Assembly (NCBI RefSeq): GCF_002160495.1 | Contig: NZ_NFKR01000009.1 | Location: 1-64,000, forward strand | Reading direction: 5' to 3' | Source of the DNA: Erysipelatoclostridium sp. An173 | GTDB lineage: Bacteria > Bacillota_I > Bacilli_A > Erysipelotrichales > Coprobacillaceae | Length of the DNA stretch: 64,000 bases | Shown: positions 35,450 to 45,516 of the stretch, piece by piece | Layout: every line of letters begins with the position of its first letter | Position numbering within the stretch: the stretch's first letter is position 1 | Notes under the pieces: model-generated | The model's database searches: none | What the model was told of the DNA's origin: nothing | The model's input: only the letters and a program-made list of their open reading frames with translations | Program-made: the position numbers and the translations under genes

Positions 35450-36694
35450 TCATAATTTTACCACATATAAATTAGGTTTTAAATATAAATACCTAATATT
35501 TTTTGCAAGATGAGGAACCAAAATAATCTCACCTTGGTTATTTTCTACAACTGGCCAAATTTTTCTTTGCTGTTTAGGTATTTTGTTATCAATAAATAAC
35601 CGAGCTACTTTTTTGGTTCCTCCTGCAGTAACAATAACATCACCAGGAAGTACTGTTCTAATTACAATCGGAAATTCATGATCATCTACATAAATACCTT
35701 CATTTAAATGACCTTCTCCACTTAAATAAAAATACTGTTGATAATCAAATTGCAAATGATCATATTGAAAACGATAACCTTGTTCGCTATCTATGTTGGC
35801 AACACGTATATTATTATACTCTTTTATGAACCTAATATTAACGGGTAATGACATATCAATATTTGGCTTAGAACTTTTAATCTGTTTAATTATTTCCTTA
35901 ATTAAGGTTTCACTAATTAATGGCGGATATACTTTTTCTTTTACAACTTCATAAATAAATTTTTCTAATAACTCATCAGGAATAGTTGTATAATCAATTT
36001 TTTCTTGTTGATGATAAACCATTAGATATTTTTGAATATCTTGATATTGGTTTAAATAATCCTGATTATGCTTATCGGCCCATTTTAATAGTTTATCCAC
36101 CTTTTTATCATCATAATCTTTTAAAACAACATTTCTAACATAATCACGGGTAAATTCTGTTTCAAAATTAGTATAATCATCACGGTATGCAACATTATGT
36201 TCATGACAATAATTACGTAAAAATTCCTTTTTTACATTTAAACATGGTCTAATAACCTTTAAATTAAAGACATTACTAATTTCTTTGATTCCTAAATAAC
36301 CACGAGTATTATTACGGCGTACTTGCATCACGATTGTTTCAATTACATCATCAAGATGATGCGCTAAAATAACTTCATTAGTTTGATACTTACTAGCTAT
36401 TTCATAGTAAAAACGATATCTTAAAATCCTGGCTTGTTCTTGAAAATTTTCTTTTCCATAATTAGCTGGATCTATTTCTTTAACAAATAAAGGAATCTGA
36501 TTCTTTTTACAATATTCACAAACATTTTTTTGATCTAAATCACTATCATGACGTAAATGATAATTAACATGACAGACTACTAAACGATACTTAGCAACTC
36601 GTAACATATCCAGTAACGCCATTGAATCACAACCACCAGATACCCCAACTATATATTTTTTTTCTTTAGATAATAAGCGCTTAAAACTATTCAT
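35450..36694 (-). CDS. tilS: tRNA(Ile)-lysidine synthase
   Basis: About 414 residues. The N-terminal ATP-pyrophosphatase loop is present (VGVSGGCDSMALLDML), followed by CHVNYHLRHDSDLD, LAHHLDDVIET and the C-terminal substrate-binding domain (VRTVLPGDVIVTAGGTKKVARLFIDNKIPKQQR). It converts C34 of the AUA-reading tRNA(Ile) to lysidine. The ATG at 36694 is chosen over 36715; neither has a strong SD. In Bacillus this gene follows spoIIE and two small genes; here the Kdp locus lies between. Confidence 0.95.
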   Translation of the reverse strand: MNSFKRLLSKEKKYIVGVSGGCDSMALLDMLRVAKYRLVVCHVNYHLRHDSDLDQKNVCEYCKKNQIPLFVKEIDPANYGKENFQEQARILRYRFYYEIASKYQTNEVILAHHLDDVIETIVMQVRRNNTRGYLGIKEISNVFNLKVIRPCLNVKKEFLRNYCHEHNVAYRDDYTNFETEFTRDYVRNVVLKDYDDKKVDKLLKWADKHNQDYLNQYQDIQKYLMVYHQQEKIDYTTIPDELLEKFIYEVVKEKVYPPLISETLIKEIIKQIKSSKPNIDMSLPVNIRFIKEYNNIRVANIDSEQGYRFQYDHLQFDYQQYFYLSGEGHLNEGIYVDDHEFPIVIRTVLPGDVIVTAGGTKKVARLFIDNKIPKQQRKIWPVVENNQGEIILVPHLAKNIRYLYLKPNLYVVKL

Positions 36695-37019
36695 TATTAT
36701 ACCTATTAAAACCATTATTAGAACATAAATAAAAACTACATTTTCCTTTTAAAAGCATAACAATTCCAAACCTTATAATTCAACTACTGGTGTTTCTTTT
36801 ATTAGTCACCATATAATTTTATTCCTAAAAACAATTAAATATATGTAGTTAAATCAACTTTAGCTCGTCAGTACTTTTGAAATTCATTTATCCTTTAACA
36901 GTTCCATTTCCCTTTCAACTATTATTATACGAAATTGCATCATTTCCAATCTACCATGAAAACAAGCCAACAGCAACTGAAAAAAATAAAAAACAACACA
37001 TTAATATTAAAATTTTATA
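36695..37019. other. Gap between kdpD-like sensor gene and tilS
   Basis: AT-rich, with scattered minus-strand stops. I checked whether the kinase half of the kdpD-like gene continues here in broken form and found no H box or ATP-binding motif in any minus-strand frame. No strong terminator, repeat or small gene is evident. Confidence 0.5.
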
Positions 37020-38912
37020 TCACATAACATCAATTGAGTCTATTGCTAAAGATACTTCGTTTAATATTGTTTTGATAAGTACAATTTCATTTGGCGCCAA
37101 AGATAAACTATCCATTACCGCTATACCTACAATCCCATAAATTCTATTGTCTCTTCGAATCGCTAAATACAGTGCTTTTGCTTCAGGTAAAGTACTTGTT
37201 AATGGACCAGCATTTTTATTATTAATCAAGACCCATTGAGCAACAGCTTTTTCTTTTGGCGATAAAAGAATATCTTCAATATTAGGAATTCGCTGCGGGT
37301 TATAAATATATGGAGTTATCAGTTTATCCTGTTTTACAGCGTAAAAAACAATAACTGTTTTTAATAATTTATGTAATTGATAACAAGTTTCTTCCATGAT
37401 TTCTTTATAAGAATTAGTTAACTGCAACCTTTGACTTGTCTGTAAAAGAACGTCCATACTATAAGCACGTAATGAAGCTAATCTTTTTTCTCTTTTTAAT
37501 TTAATCTGCAATACATTAATCATAAACGATACAAATACTAATACAAGCAGCATAAGAAAACTTTCTTTTGACGCTACTAGAAGTGACCCTTTAGGTTCAA
37601 TAAAAAAGAAATTAATTATACATACGCTAATAACCGAACTAATAATGCTATAAATCGCATATGTTGTAAACCATCCTATAATACAAGATGATAAAACATA
37701 AAACAAAACAATACTAGTAATATCAAATTGCAAAAACATCGCTATAAATGAAATAGCAGTTGTAGATAACATACAAATAAAAGAAACAGCGATATCCTTA
37801 AATGAAAATTTAAATATTTTATCTAGATTTAATGGTTGTTTTTGAGCACTTGAATTGCTATCTGGAATAATATAGATCTCAAGATTAGGCGAAAGTTTTG
37901 TCAACGCATCTACTATCGTTGTCTTATTAAAAAAAGATGGTTTTCGATAGGAACGACCTAATACAAGTTTCGATATTCCGCCTGTTTTAGCATATTGACT
38001 TATTTGGTATGCAACGTCATCTCCATAAGTTGAAACGATATTAGCTCTAAGATGGCGAGCTAACGTTAAATTTGATTGCAGCTGGTTATAAGCTTTTTTT
38101 GACATATTTTTACTTGTGGTAGTCTCTACATATAGAGCTGTAAACTCTCCATGAAAAGCCTGTGCCATTTTAGAAGCCGTTCGTATTACTTTTTGATTAG
38201 TTGGAGACGTTCCTAGACAAACTAAAATGTGTTCTTTTAAAAACGGCTTATTATCATTTGTTGCATATAAATTAATCCTGTCCGCACATCTTCTCAAAGC
38301 GATTTCTCTTAAAGAAATTAAATTATCTTTGATAAAAAAATTATTAAGAGCCCTTTTAGCTTGATTAGGCTGATATATTTTTCCTTCTTTTAATCGTTCA
38401 ATTAAATCATCTACTTCAATATCGATTAGTTTTACATCATAAGCCTCATCAAATATGTGGTCAGGAATTCTCTCATTGACTTTTATACGAGTAATACTAG
38501 CAACAATATCATGAAGACTTTCAAGATGCTGGACATTTAAAGTCGTATACACATCAATACCTGCCCTTAATAGTTCTTCAATATCACTATATCTTTTTTT
38601 ATGTCTTGACTCTGGAGCATTAGTATGTGCGAGTTCATCTACCAATATTAGTTGTGGATGTCTTTTTAATGCCGCATCCAAATCAAACTCAATAAATTTA
38701 TGACCTTTATAAACAATTTCTTTATTTTCAATTTTTTCTAATCCATAAATCAAATCTGTCGTTTCTTTTCGATTATGTGGTTCAATGTATCCAATTACCA
38801 CATCTATGCCTTCAACCGATTTTTGTTGAGCGCTATTTAACATAGCATAGGTTTTCCCAACGCCAGCACAATAACCAAAAAAAATTGTTAAACGACCTGT
38901 TTTATTCATCAT
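37020..38912 (-). CDS. KdpD-like sensor protein lacking the kinase domain; 5' end disrupted by IS110
   Basis: About 630 residues. The KdpD domain has Walker A FFGYCAGVGKT (13-21) and Walker B LILVDELAHT. A USP domain (about 230-350) carries GTS-X20-FTALY (234-261), then come four membrane helices (DUF4118, about 385-480) and a GAF domain. It ends there: no HisKA or ATPase region. Similar short KdpD proteins exist in some bacteria. The kinase half is encoded separately at 46973-48928. An IS110-family element now lies directly at the 5' end. The current ATG at 38912 is preceded by IS sequence containing AAAGGA; the original start was probably at 40607, on the other side of the element. Confidence 0.85.
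   Translation of the reverse strand: MMNKTGRLTIFFGYCAGVGKTYAMLNSAQQKSVEGIDVVIGYIEPHNRKETTDLIYGLEKIENKEIVYKGHKFIEFDLDAALKRHPQLILVDELAHTNAPESRHKKRYSDIEELLRAGIDVYTTLNVQHLESLHDIVASITRIKVNERIPDHIFDEAYDVKLIDIEVDDLIERLKEGKIYQPNQAKRALNNFFIKDNLISLREIALRRCADRINLYATNDNKPFLKEHILVCLGTSPTNQKVIRTASKMAQAFHGEFTALYVETTTSKNMSKKAYNQLQSNLTLARHLRANIVSTYGDDVAYQISQYAKTGGISKLVLGRSYRKPSFFNKTTIVDALTKLSPNLEIYIIPDSNSSAQKQPLNLDKIFKFSFKDIAVSFICMLSTTAISFIAMFLQFDITSIVLFYVLSSCIIGWFTTYAIYSIISSVISVCIINFFFIEPKGSLLVASKESFLMLLVLVFVSFMINVLQIKLKREKRLASLRAYSMDVLLQTSQRLQLTNSYKEIMEETCYQLHKLLKTVIVFYAVKQDKLITPYIYNPQRIPNIEDILLSPKEKAVAQWVLINNKNAGPLTSTLPEAKALYLAIRRDNRIYGIVGIAVMDSLSLAPNEIVLIKTILNEVSLAIDSIDVM
38900..38908. repeat. 9-bp direct repeat, left copy
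   Basis: TTTTATTCA, repeated at 40571-40579. The two copies bracket the IS110-family element, and joining them restores an open reading frame for the kdpD-like gene. Confidence 0.6.
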
Positions 38913-38949
38913 AACCACACATTCCTTTCCGCCTGCGGCTGCAAGGCAC

Positions 38950-39175
38950 ACATCGTCATGAATAATTCCTTGCTTGTGCAGATCTTTTATTCTATATTCT
39001 TACTGAAGGAGTCTTACACTACAAAGCACGGCGAGGTGAGTTGTAGATTTCTGCAGCTCGTTCAGTTTAAAACAGTATCATACTGAACTTTTCAAGCACA
39101 CATGAGTATCGACATCCTAGTCTGTAGATTAATCATTGACTTGAGTTAATCTTTTAGTGCTGTTCAGCCAGTCAC
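38950..39175 (+). ncRNA. Candidate bridge RNA region of the IS110 element
   Basis: IS110-group elements encode a structured RNA in the left non-coding end that pairs with target and donor DNA. This stretch has several hairpins: GTTCAGT / ACTGAAC (39059-39087) and GATTAA / TTAATC (39127-39151), plus shorter pairings. No ORF is present. I have not been able to align the guide loops with the ends of the element, so the exact RNA ends are unknown. Confidence 0.45.
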
Positions 39176-39177
39176 TG

Positions 39178-39213
39178 AGCTCCTTCTCTATAATCTGAAA
39201 GGAGCTTTTATTT
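39178..39213 (+). promoter_or_regulatory. Hairpin covering the transposase ribosome binding site
   Basis: AGCTCCTT (39178-39185) pairs with AAGGAGCT (39199-39206). The right arm is the SD of the transposase (ATG at 39214), and a TTTTATTT tract follows. The hairpin can both end incoming transcripts and hide the SD. Confidence 0.7.
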
Positions 39214-40506
39214 ATGGAAATTGTTTACCCTAGAGCCTGTGGCGTTGATGTGCACAAATCCTTCATTGTTGCAGTTATCTGCATCTCTGAATCCATCAAG
39301 CCCAGATACATTAAAAAAAGATTCTCAACCTTCAATAACCAGTTGATTCAATTTAGAGACTGGCTTATCGAAAACAACTGTCACAATGTATGCATGGAAT
39401 CCACTGGCAAGTACTATATTCCTGTATACAATGCATTGGAAGGTCACATCCCCAATGTCGTTGTTGCCAATCCTAAATGGGTCAAGGCTATCAAAGGTGA
39501 GAAGGATGACAATAAGGATGCCAAATGGATTGCCGATCTCTTTAAGTTCGGCATCGTCAGATCCAGCTATATCCCTGAAAAGGATATTCGTATCCTCAGG
39601 GAATTTACCCGCTATCAGTATAAGCTTGTCAATATCCGTTCTTCTGAGAAGAATCGTTTCCAGAACGCTTTAACTGTTGGAAACTGCAAACTTGATCTTG
39701 TTTTTACTGATGTCTTTGGTAAATCTGCTTCCTCTATTGTCGATACCATTTTATCAGATGAACCCTATACAAGTGAAGATATTCTTTCCAAAGTTCATGG
39801 AAGGTGCAAAGCTTCTTCAGACGATATTCTTTCAGCCGTTGAAGGAACCAATCTGAATCAGTATCAAAAAGCGAGAATCAAAATTGTTCAGAAGCATATG
39901 GAATATGTTGATTCACTTCTTGACGAAGTTCAGCACCACATTGACATGATGGTCGAATCCTATGAGAACTATATTCAGCTTTTAATGACAATTCCAGGTG
40001 TCAACAGAAAATCTGCTATTATCATCATTTCTGAACTTGGCATTGATGTATCTCAATGGTCTAGTGCTCGCAAGCTGGCTGCATGGGCTGGACTGGCTCC
40101 AGGACATAATGAATCAGCCGGAAAAAAGAAATCTGTCAAGATTTCAAAAGCCGGCATCTACCTCAAGCCATGTCTTGTACAGGTTGCACATGCCGCTGTC
40201 AAAGATAAAACCTGTAGCTACTATGCAGAAAAGTTTGTCAGAATTTCCAAACGACGTGGCAAGAAACGTGCTATCATAGCGATTGCTAGAAAGATCCTTG
40301 TGGCCATCTACCATATACTCAAGACAGATGAAGTCTTCAATCCATCAGATATGGCAGATGTTGAAACAACGAAAGAACAACGCATCGCTTATATCACAAA
40401 CAATTTCAGAAATGCCTTCAATCAGCTCAGCCGAACTGGTTTGAGCGAAGAAGAAATCTTAAGCATTATCATCAAGAAATCTAACAACTCACCTCAAACA
40501 GAATAG
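39214..40506 (+). CDS. IS110-family transposase
   Basis: 430 residues. The N-terminal RuvC-like DEDD domain begins ACGVDVHKSFIVAVI, with ESTGKYYIPVYNAL and KDDNKDAKWIADLFKFG carrying further acidic residues. The C-terminal transposase_20 domain has LLMTIPGVNRKSAIIIISELG and the serine region GLAPGHNESAGKKKS. Apparently intact. It should cut and rejoin DNA under guidance of an element-encoded RNA. Confidence 0.95.
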   Translation: MEIVYPRACGVDVHKSFIVAVICISESIKPRYIKKRFSTFNNQLIQFRDWLIENNCHNVCMESTGKYYIPVYNALEGHIPNVVVANPKWVKAIKGEKDDNKDAKWIADLFKFGIVRSSYIPEKDIRILREFTRYQYKLVNIRSSEKNRFQNALTVGNCKLDLVFTDVFGKSASSIVDTILSDEPYTSEDILSKVHGRCKASSDDILSAVEGTNLNQYQKARIKIVQKHMEYVDSLLDEVQHHIDMMVESYENYIQLLMTIPGVNRKSAIIIISELGIDVSQWSSARKLAAWAGLAPGHNESAGKKKSVKISKAGIYLKPCLVQVAHAAVKDKTCSYYAEKFVRISKRRGKKRAIIAIARKILVAIYHILKTDEVFNPSDMADVETTKEQRIAYITNNFRNAFNQLSRTGLSEEEILSIIIKKSNNSPQTE

Positions 40507-40570
40507 CCTTTCATTTGGGGAAAGGGGCATTATGCACTTTTTTGGTAAAATCCATATTTCCATTTCTATT

Positions 40571-40579
40571 TTTTATTCA
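40571..40579. repeat. 9-bp direct repeat, right copy
   Basis: TTTTATTCA, identical to 38900-38908. To its right, on the minus strand, lies a short frame from an ATG at 40607 (MKIDEEEINL) that joins in frame to the kdpD-like gene when the element is removed. Confidence 0.6.
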
Positions 40580-41030
40580 GATTAATTTCCTCCTCATCTA
40601 TCTTCATTAATCAGGCATAAACATTTTATTAAAAATATTGCTTTCTCAAAATTATTTCTAAAAAAATATTTTATAAATTTTTTTAAACCAATTAAATCTT
40701 TATTCTTAGTATGATCATTGTAATTACTATCATTATCTTTTTATGCCTATTTAAGACGATAAACCATTAAAAGTTCAAATCTACAAAAATAAATGTTTTC
40801 ATACTTTATACTTTTTTAAGTTCGTAAAAATTTGGTTTAAACCTCCTTCATTAATACCTTTAACCATATTATACTTATGATATTTATTCAAAGATAGTTA
40901 GATTTATAATTTTAATTTGGTTTTAATTTTGCATTAATCACTTTTAATCCCTTTTTTATTTTGCAAATGATAAAATTCAAGTGTCTTAGAAATAGACTAA
41001 CGAGATATAAAAGATAGGAGGAAAAATTAT
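40580..41030. promoter_or_regulatory. Intergenic region before the kdp operon
   Basis: About 450 AT-rich bases. The first 28 hold the orphaned 5' codons of the kdpD-like gene. The rest should contain the kdp operon promoter, but I could not fix -35/-10 boxes with confidence. No match to the ydaO-type c-di-AMP riboswitch core was seen. The SD AGGAGG before 41031 is clear. Confidence 0.5.
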
Positions 41031-41123
41031 ATGATGGACTTACTCATGATATCAGTATTGATTATATCTTTCTTATCTATGGTGCTGTTTGTTAACTGGG
41101 TTGATAAACAGATTAAGAAATAG
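41031..41123 (+). CDS. Small membrane peptide at the head of the kdp operon
   Basis: 30 residues: a single hydrophobic helix followed by VNWVDKQIKK. A strong SD (AGGAGG) precedes the ATG, and KdpF follows 15 bases later. Clostridial kdp operons are reported to begin with small extra ORFs (kdpZ, kdpY); this may be an equivalent, but I cannot prove homology. Confidence 0.7.
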   Translation: MMDLLMISVLIISFLSMVLFVNWVDKQIKK

Positions 41124-41138
41124 AGGTGAAGAACATAT

Positions 41139-41216
41139 ATGTGGTTATTAGTTTTGATTATTATAGCACTAGCTGGCTATCTTGTTTACGCTTTAATAAA
41201 TCCTGAAAAATTTTAG
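41139..41216 (+). CDS. kdpF: Potassium-transporting ATPase subunit KdpF
   Basis: 25 residues, one membrane helix ending GYLVYALINPEKF, the recognised KdpF signature (YLxYALxxPExF). KdpF stabilises the KdpABC complex as a lipid-like peptide. SD GAGGTGAAGAA precedes it. Confidence 0.93.
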   Translation: MWLLVLIIIALAGYLVYALINPEKF

Positions 41217-41270
41217 TAAACAATTAAATTAGTAAACAATTAAATATTTTTATAAAAGAGAGTGATTTCT

Positions 41271-41684
41271 ATGAAAAAAAATTTTATTAATGAAGAAGAA
41301 GTAGAGGCAATGAAATCTTTGCCACTTTTAATTAAAAAATTGAATAGTGCAGGAAATTACAAACAGGCATTTAAAAACGTTTATGATGCGATGTCTAAAT
41401 ATCCTGACAACCCTGTACCTCATAATTTATTAGGGATACTTTTAGAAAAAAGCGATGATCACAATTTGGCAATGAAGCATTTTCGCATAGCCTGGATACT
41501 TGATCCCACTTATGAACCAGCAAATCAAAATCTTTTAAATTTTGGTGATTTCTATTCAAAAAAGCATTTTGCTTATAGTGAAGAAGATTGTCCAAAAGAA
41601 AAAAAAGAAAGTTATACAATCATTTATGATGATAAGCATATAGGTCATGTAGTAAAAAAAAATGATTATTATAATTTAGATTAA
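41271..41684 (+). CDS. TPR-repeat protein inside the kdp operon
   Basis: 137 residues, soluble. Residues about 20-95 form two or three TPR-like helical hairpins ([51 protein letters not shown]). The C-terminal 35 residues ([20 protein letters not shown]) look like a beta hairpin. Not a known Kdp subunit. The tight position between kdpF and kdpA (13 bases before kdpA) implies co-expression and perhaps a role in assembly or regulation. Confidence 0.75.
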   Translation: MKKNFINEEEVEAMKSLPLLIKKLNSAGNYKQAFKNVYDAMSKYPDNPVPHNLLGILLEKSDDHNLAMKHFRIAWILDPTYEPANQNLLNFGDFYSKKHFAYSEEDCPKEKKESYTIIYDDKHIGHVVKKNDYYNLD

Positions 41685-41697
41685 CGGGGGATTGTTT

Positions 41698-43437
41698 ATG
41701 ATACAAATACTATGTACATTACTTATCTTTATGATAATCATCTTTCCAATTGGAAATTATGTTTATCATATTTCAACAAAGAAAAAAACTTTCGCCGATC
41801 CTGTTTTCGATAGAGTTGATAATTTTCTATATAAATTATTAAGAATCGAAACATCAAATATGGGATGGAAAAAATATGCATTAACTTTATTATTAGTAAA
41901 TGCTTGTTTAATTTTTGTTGGATATCTTATTTTAAGAGTTCAATCTATCGGACTTTTTAACCCAAACAATATTGGGAATATGGAAGAATCATTATCGTTT
42001 AATACAATTATTTCTTTCATGACAAATACAAATTTACAACATTATTCTGGTGAATCCGGTTTATCATACCTATCACAGATGCTTGTAATTATTATGATGA
42101 TGTTCACTTCAGCGGCATCTGGTTATGCAGCTTGTGTAGCTATGGTTAGAGGGCTTTTAGGAAGACAGATGGGTAATTTTTACGTTGATTTCATTAGAAT
42201 TATTACTCGTTTTTTAATGCCATTAGCTATTTTTGTTGGAATTTTATTAGTTTGGCAAGGAGTTCCACAAACTTTAAATTCAAATATTACTGTAACTACA
42301 ATTGAAGGTAAATTGCAAGATATTGCTTTAGGACCAATTGCAGCACTTGAATCTATTAAACACTTGGGAACAAACGGTGGTGGTTTTTTAGGCGCTAACT
42401 CTGCTACACCATTAGAAAATCCAACAATAATATCAAATATATTAGAACTATTTTCAATGATGATATTACCTGCTTCATGCGTATTTGCTTTTGGTCATAT
42501 GGTTTATGACAAAAAACAAGAAAAAAAATTAGCTAATTTAAATTTAATGCAATTAGATGACAACAAGAAAAACAAACGAGTATGGCTTGGTAAAGAAGGT
42601 AGAACTATTTTTGTAGCGATGTCAGTTCTATTTATTATCGGTTTAACAATTTGTTTATTCAGTGAAAAACAGGGTAATCCAGCTGTTGAAGCAGCAGGTA
42701 TTACACAAACAATTGGAAACATGGAAGGTAAAGAAGTTCGTTTTGGTATTGATCAATCTGCATTATTCACTACTGTAACAACCTCTTTTACAACCGGTAC
42801 AGTAAACAATATGCATGATACTTTAACCCCATTAGGTGGTTTAGTTCCACTATTACACATGATGTTAAATGTGGTATTTGGTGGTGTCGGTGTTGGTTTA
42901 ATGAATATGCTTGTTTACGCTATTCTAGCGGTATTCATTTGTGGTTTAATGATTGGTAGAACTCCTGAATATTTAGGAAAGAAAATCGAAGGAAAAGAAA
43001 TGAAGCTGGCCGCACTATGTATTATTATTCATCCTTTATTAATTTTAGCATTTAGTGCTTTGGCAGTATCAGTAAATGCTGGACTTGAAGGTATTACTAA
43101 TCCTGGTTTCCATGGGTTAACCCAGGTTCTTTATGAATTTTCTTCATCAGCAGCTAATAATGGTTCTGGATTTGAAGGATTGGCAGACAATACGTTATTT
43201 TGGAATTTAACTTGTGGTATTGTAATGTTTTTAGCTAGATATTTACCAATCATCATTCAACTTGGTATAGCAGGAAGTTTGATGAAAAAAATAGATGTTA
43301 ATGAATCAACTGGTACATTAAAAACAAATACAATGACATTTGCCGTTATTTTAATATTTGTAGTTTATATTTTTGCAGCATTGACATTTTTGCCAGCCTT
43401 AGCATTAGGTCCTATTGCTGAATTATTAACATTGTAG
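41698..43437 (+). CDS. kdpA: Potassium-transporting ATPase, channel subunit A
   Basis: 579 residues. K+-selective subunit of the high-affinity Kdp pump, related to Trk/Ktr channels with four pore loops; selectivity-filter segments such as [16 protein letters not shown] and SAANNGSGF are present. About ten membrane helices. ATG at 41698 follows GGGGGA. First of kdpABC. Confidence 0.97.
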   Translation: MIQILCTLLIFMIIIFPIGNYVYHISTKKKTFADPVFDRVDNFLYKLLRIETSNMGWKKYALTLLLVNACLIFVGYLILRVQSIGLFNPNNIGNMEESLSFNTIISFMTNTNLQHYSGESGLSYLSQMLVIIMMMFTSAASGYAACVAMVRGLLGRQMGNFYVDFIRIITRFLMPLAIFVGILLVWQGVPQTLNSNITVTTIEGKLQDIALGPIAALESIKHLGTNGGGFLGANSATPLENPTIISNILELFSMMILPASCVFAFGHMVYDKKQEKKLANLNLMQLDDNKKNKRVWLGKEGRTIFVAMSVLFIIGLTICLFSEKQGNPAVEAAGITQTIGNMEGKEVRFGIDQSALFTTVTTSFTTGTVNNMHDTLTPLGGLVPLLHMMLNVVFGGVGVGLMNMLVYAILAVFICGLMIGRTPEYLGKKIEGKEMKLAALCIIIHPLLILAFSALAVSVNAGLEGITNPGFHGLTQVLYEFSSSAANNGSGFEGLADNTLFWNLTCGIVMFLARYLPIIIQLGIAGSLMKKIDVNESTGTLKTNTMTFAVILIFVVYIFAALTFLPALALGPIAELLTL

Positions 43438-43448
43438 GGGGAACAAAA

Positions 43449-45506
43449 ATGAGTAAAAAAACGAAAACAAAGTTTATTACACATGATATATTAGTTACTT
43501 CGATAAAGGGAGCTTTTATAAAACTAAATCCTAAATACATGATCAAAAATCCAGTTATGTTCGTGGTAGAAATAGGATTTGTTGTTTGTATGATATTAAT
43601 ATTTTTTCCTCACCTATTCAATGATGTTGGAAATAATTTAAGTTTATATAACGCAATAGTTGCGTTGATACTATTTATAACATTATTATTTGCTAATTTT
43701 GCTGAATCTGTAGCAGAAGGAAGAGGTAAAGCACAGGCAGAAACATTAAAAAAGACAAAAAAAGATACTAAAGCAAGATTGATATCAGAAGATGGAACAG
43801 AAAAAATTATTCCAAGCAGTGAATTAAAAAAAGGTGATATCGTTCTTGTTAAAACTGGAGAATTAATTCCTAATGATGGTGAAATCATTGAAGGAATTGC
43901 CAGTGTTGACGAATCTGCAATCACTGGAGAATCTGCTCCAGTAACTAAAGAAAGTGGTGGCGACTTTGCCTCTGTAACTGGAGGAACTACTGTTGTTTCG
44001 GATTGGATCAAAGTAGAGATTACTTCCGAACCTGGTAACTCATTTCTAGATAAAATGATTTCTTTAGTCGAAGGAGCTTCTAGACAAAAAACTCCTAACG
44101 AAATAGCATTAAATACTTTATTAGTATCATTAACTATAATATTTTTAATAGTAATTATTACATTGTACCCAATTGCATCATATTTGGATGTAAAAATCCC
44201 TATTTCCACATTGATTGCTCTTACAGTATGTCTAATTCCTACGACAATCGGAGCTTTATTAAGTGCAATTGGAATTGCTGGGATGGATCGTGTCACTCGA
44301 TTCAATGTCATTGCAATGTCTGGTAAAGCAGTAGAAGCTTGTGGTGACGTAGATACAATGATATTGGATAAAACTGGAACCATTACCTTTGGTAATCGTT
44401 TAGCTAGTGATTTTGTAAATGTTGATGAAGTTTCTAAAAAACAATTAATTGATTATGCATGTATTGCATCATTAAAAGATGATACTCCCGAAGGAAAGTC
44501 AACTGTTGATTTAGCTCATAATATGGGATCAAATATTCTTTTAGAAGACTATGAAGATGCTGAATTTATTGAATTTACTGCTTCAAGTAAAATGAGTGGA
44601 GTAAATTTGAAGGACGGTACTAAAATTCGTAAAGGAGCCGGCGAAGCTATTATTCAATTTGTAAAAGAAAATGGTGGAACTATTCCAAAGGATTTATCAA
44701 ATAAAATCGAAAGTATTTCTAAACTTGGAGGAACTCCACTTGTTGTATGTGTAAATGAAAAAATTTATGGTGTAATCTATTTAAAAGATACAGTTAAACC
44801 AGGATTACCAGAAAGATTTGAACGATTGAGAAAAATTGGGATCAAAACCATTATGTGTACTGGAGATAATCCCTTAACAGCAACAACAATTGCTGCCGAA
44901 GCTGGTGTTGATGGTTATATTGCTGAATGTAAGCCAGAAGATAAAATCGAAGCAATAAAAAAAGAACAAGCACAAGGAAAAATTGTTGCAATGACTGGTG
45001 ATGGAACAAATGATGCCCCAGCATTAGCTCAAGCCAATGTCGGAATCGCAATGAATAGCGGTACCACTGCTGCCAAAGAAGCAGCAAATATGGTGGATCT
45101 AGATTCTGATCCAACTAAAATTTTGGAAGTTGTTGAAATAGGAAAACAATTATTAATTACCCGTGGATCGCTAACTACGTTTTCTATCGCAAATGACATT
45201 GCTAAATATTTTGCGATTATTCCAGCTATTTTTACAGCTTCAATACCACAAATAAGTGCTTTAAATGTTATGGGATTAGCTTCTCCATCGAGTGCTATTT
45301 TATCAGCACTAATATTCAATGCAATTATTATCCCTTGCTTAATCCCTCTTGCTATGAGAGGTGTTAAGTATAAACCAATGAGTGCTTCAAAGATGCTTGG
45401 AAGAAATATGATGATATATGGTCTTGGTGGTGTTATTTGTCCATTTATTGGTATTAAATTAATTGATATGCTAATTTCCCCATTACTTGTTTTATTGGGA
45501 TTATAG
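43449..45506 (+). CDS. kdpB: Potassium-transporting ATPase, catalytic subunit B
   Basis: 685 residues, P-type ATPase. The actuator TGES motif ([10 protein letters not shown]), phosphorylation site [11 protein letters not shown], and hinge [17 protein letters not shown] are intact, and membrane helices lie where expected. Drives K+ uptake through KdpA. Starts 11 bases after kdpA. Confidence 0.98.
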   Translation: MSKKTKTKFITHDILVTSIKGAFIKLNPKYMIKNPVMFVVEIGFVVCMILIFFPHLFNDVGNNLSLYNAIVALILFITLLFANFAESVAEGRGKAQAETLKKTKKDTKARLISEDGTEKIIPSSELKKGDIVLVKTGELIPNDGEIIEGIASVDESAITGESAPVTKESGGDFASVTGGTTVVSDWIKVEITSEPGNSFLDKMISLVEGASRQKTPNEIALNTLLVSLTIIFLIVIITLYPIASYLDVKIPISTLIALTVCLIPTTIGALLSAIGIAGMDRVTRFNVIAMSGKAVEACGDVDTMILDKTGTITFGNRLASDFVNVDEVSKKQLIDYACIASLKDDTPEGKSTVDLAHNMGSNILLEDYEDAEFIEFTASSKMSGVNLKDGTKIRKGAGEAIIQFVKENGGTIPKDLSNKIESISKLGGTPLVVCVNEKIYGVIYLKDTVKPGLPERFERLRKIGIKTIMCTGDNPLTATTIAAEAGVDGYIAECKPEDKIEAIKKEQAQGKIVAMTGDGTNDAPALAQANVGIAMNSGTTAAKEAANMVDLDSDPTKILEVVEIGKQLLITRGSLTTFSIANDIAKYFAIIPAIFTASIPQISALNVMGLASPSSAILSALIFNAIIIPCLIPLAMRGVKYKPMSASKMLGRNMMIYGLGGVICPFIGIKLIDMLISPLLVLLGL

Positions 45507-45516
45507 GAGGTCAATC

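Larger units (their letters stand above)
38909..40579 (+). mobile_element. IS110-family insertion sequence
   Basis: About 1671 bp including one repeat copy: a long left non-coding part (about 305 bases), the transposase gene, and a short right end (about 70 bases, GGGGCATTATGCAC). Base composition and codon use (many GCC, ATC, CTT) are clearly different from the AT-rich host, which supports recent arrival. No terminal inverted repeats are seen, as is usual for IS110. Boundaries are inferred from the TTTTATTCA repeat and from the reconstructed target ORF. Confidence 0.8.

Noticed and set aside
36716-37019. Decayed histidine-kinase half of the kdpD-like gene
   Set aside because: No H box, N box or G box in any minus-strand frame; the gene ends cleanly after GAF.
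40589-40594. AGGAGG as the original SD of the kdpD-like gene
   Set aside because: It would place the start at a CTG codon; the in-frame ATG at 40607 reading through GAT GAG GAG GAA explains these bases as coding, though this ATG lacks a strong SD.
40580-41030. ydaO-type c-di-AMP riboswitch before kdp
   Set aside because: No match to the G-rich conserved core was seen; the region is AT-rich with little stable structure.
43610-44383. 257-codon open frame antisense to kdpB
   Set aside because: kdpB is certain; the antisense frame is a codon-bias shadow without SD or recognisable domain.
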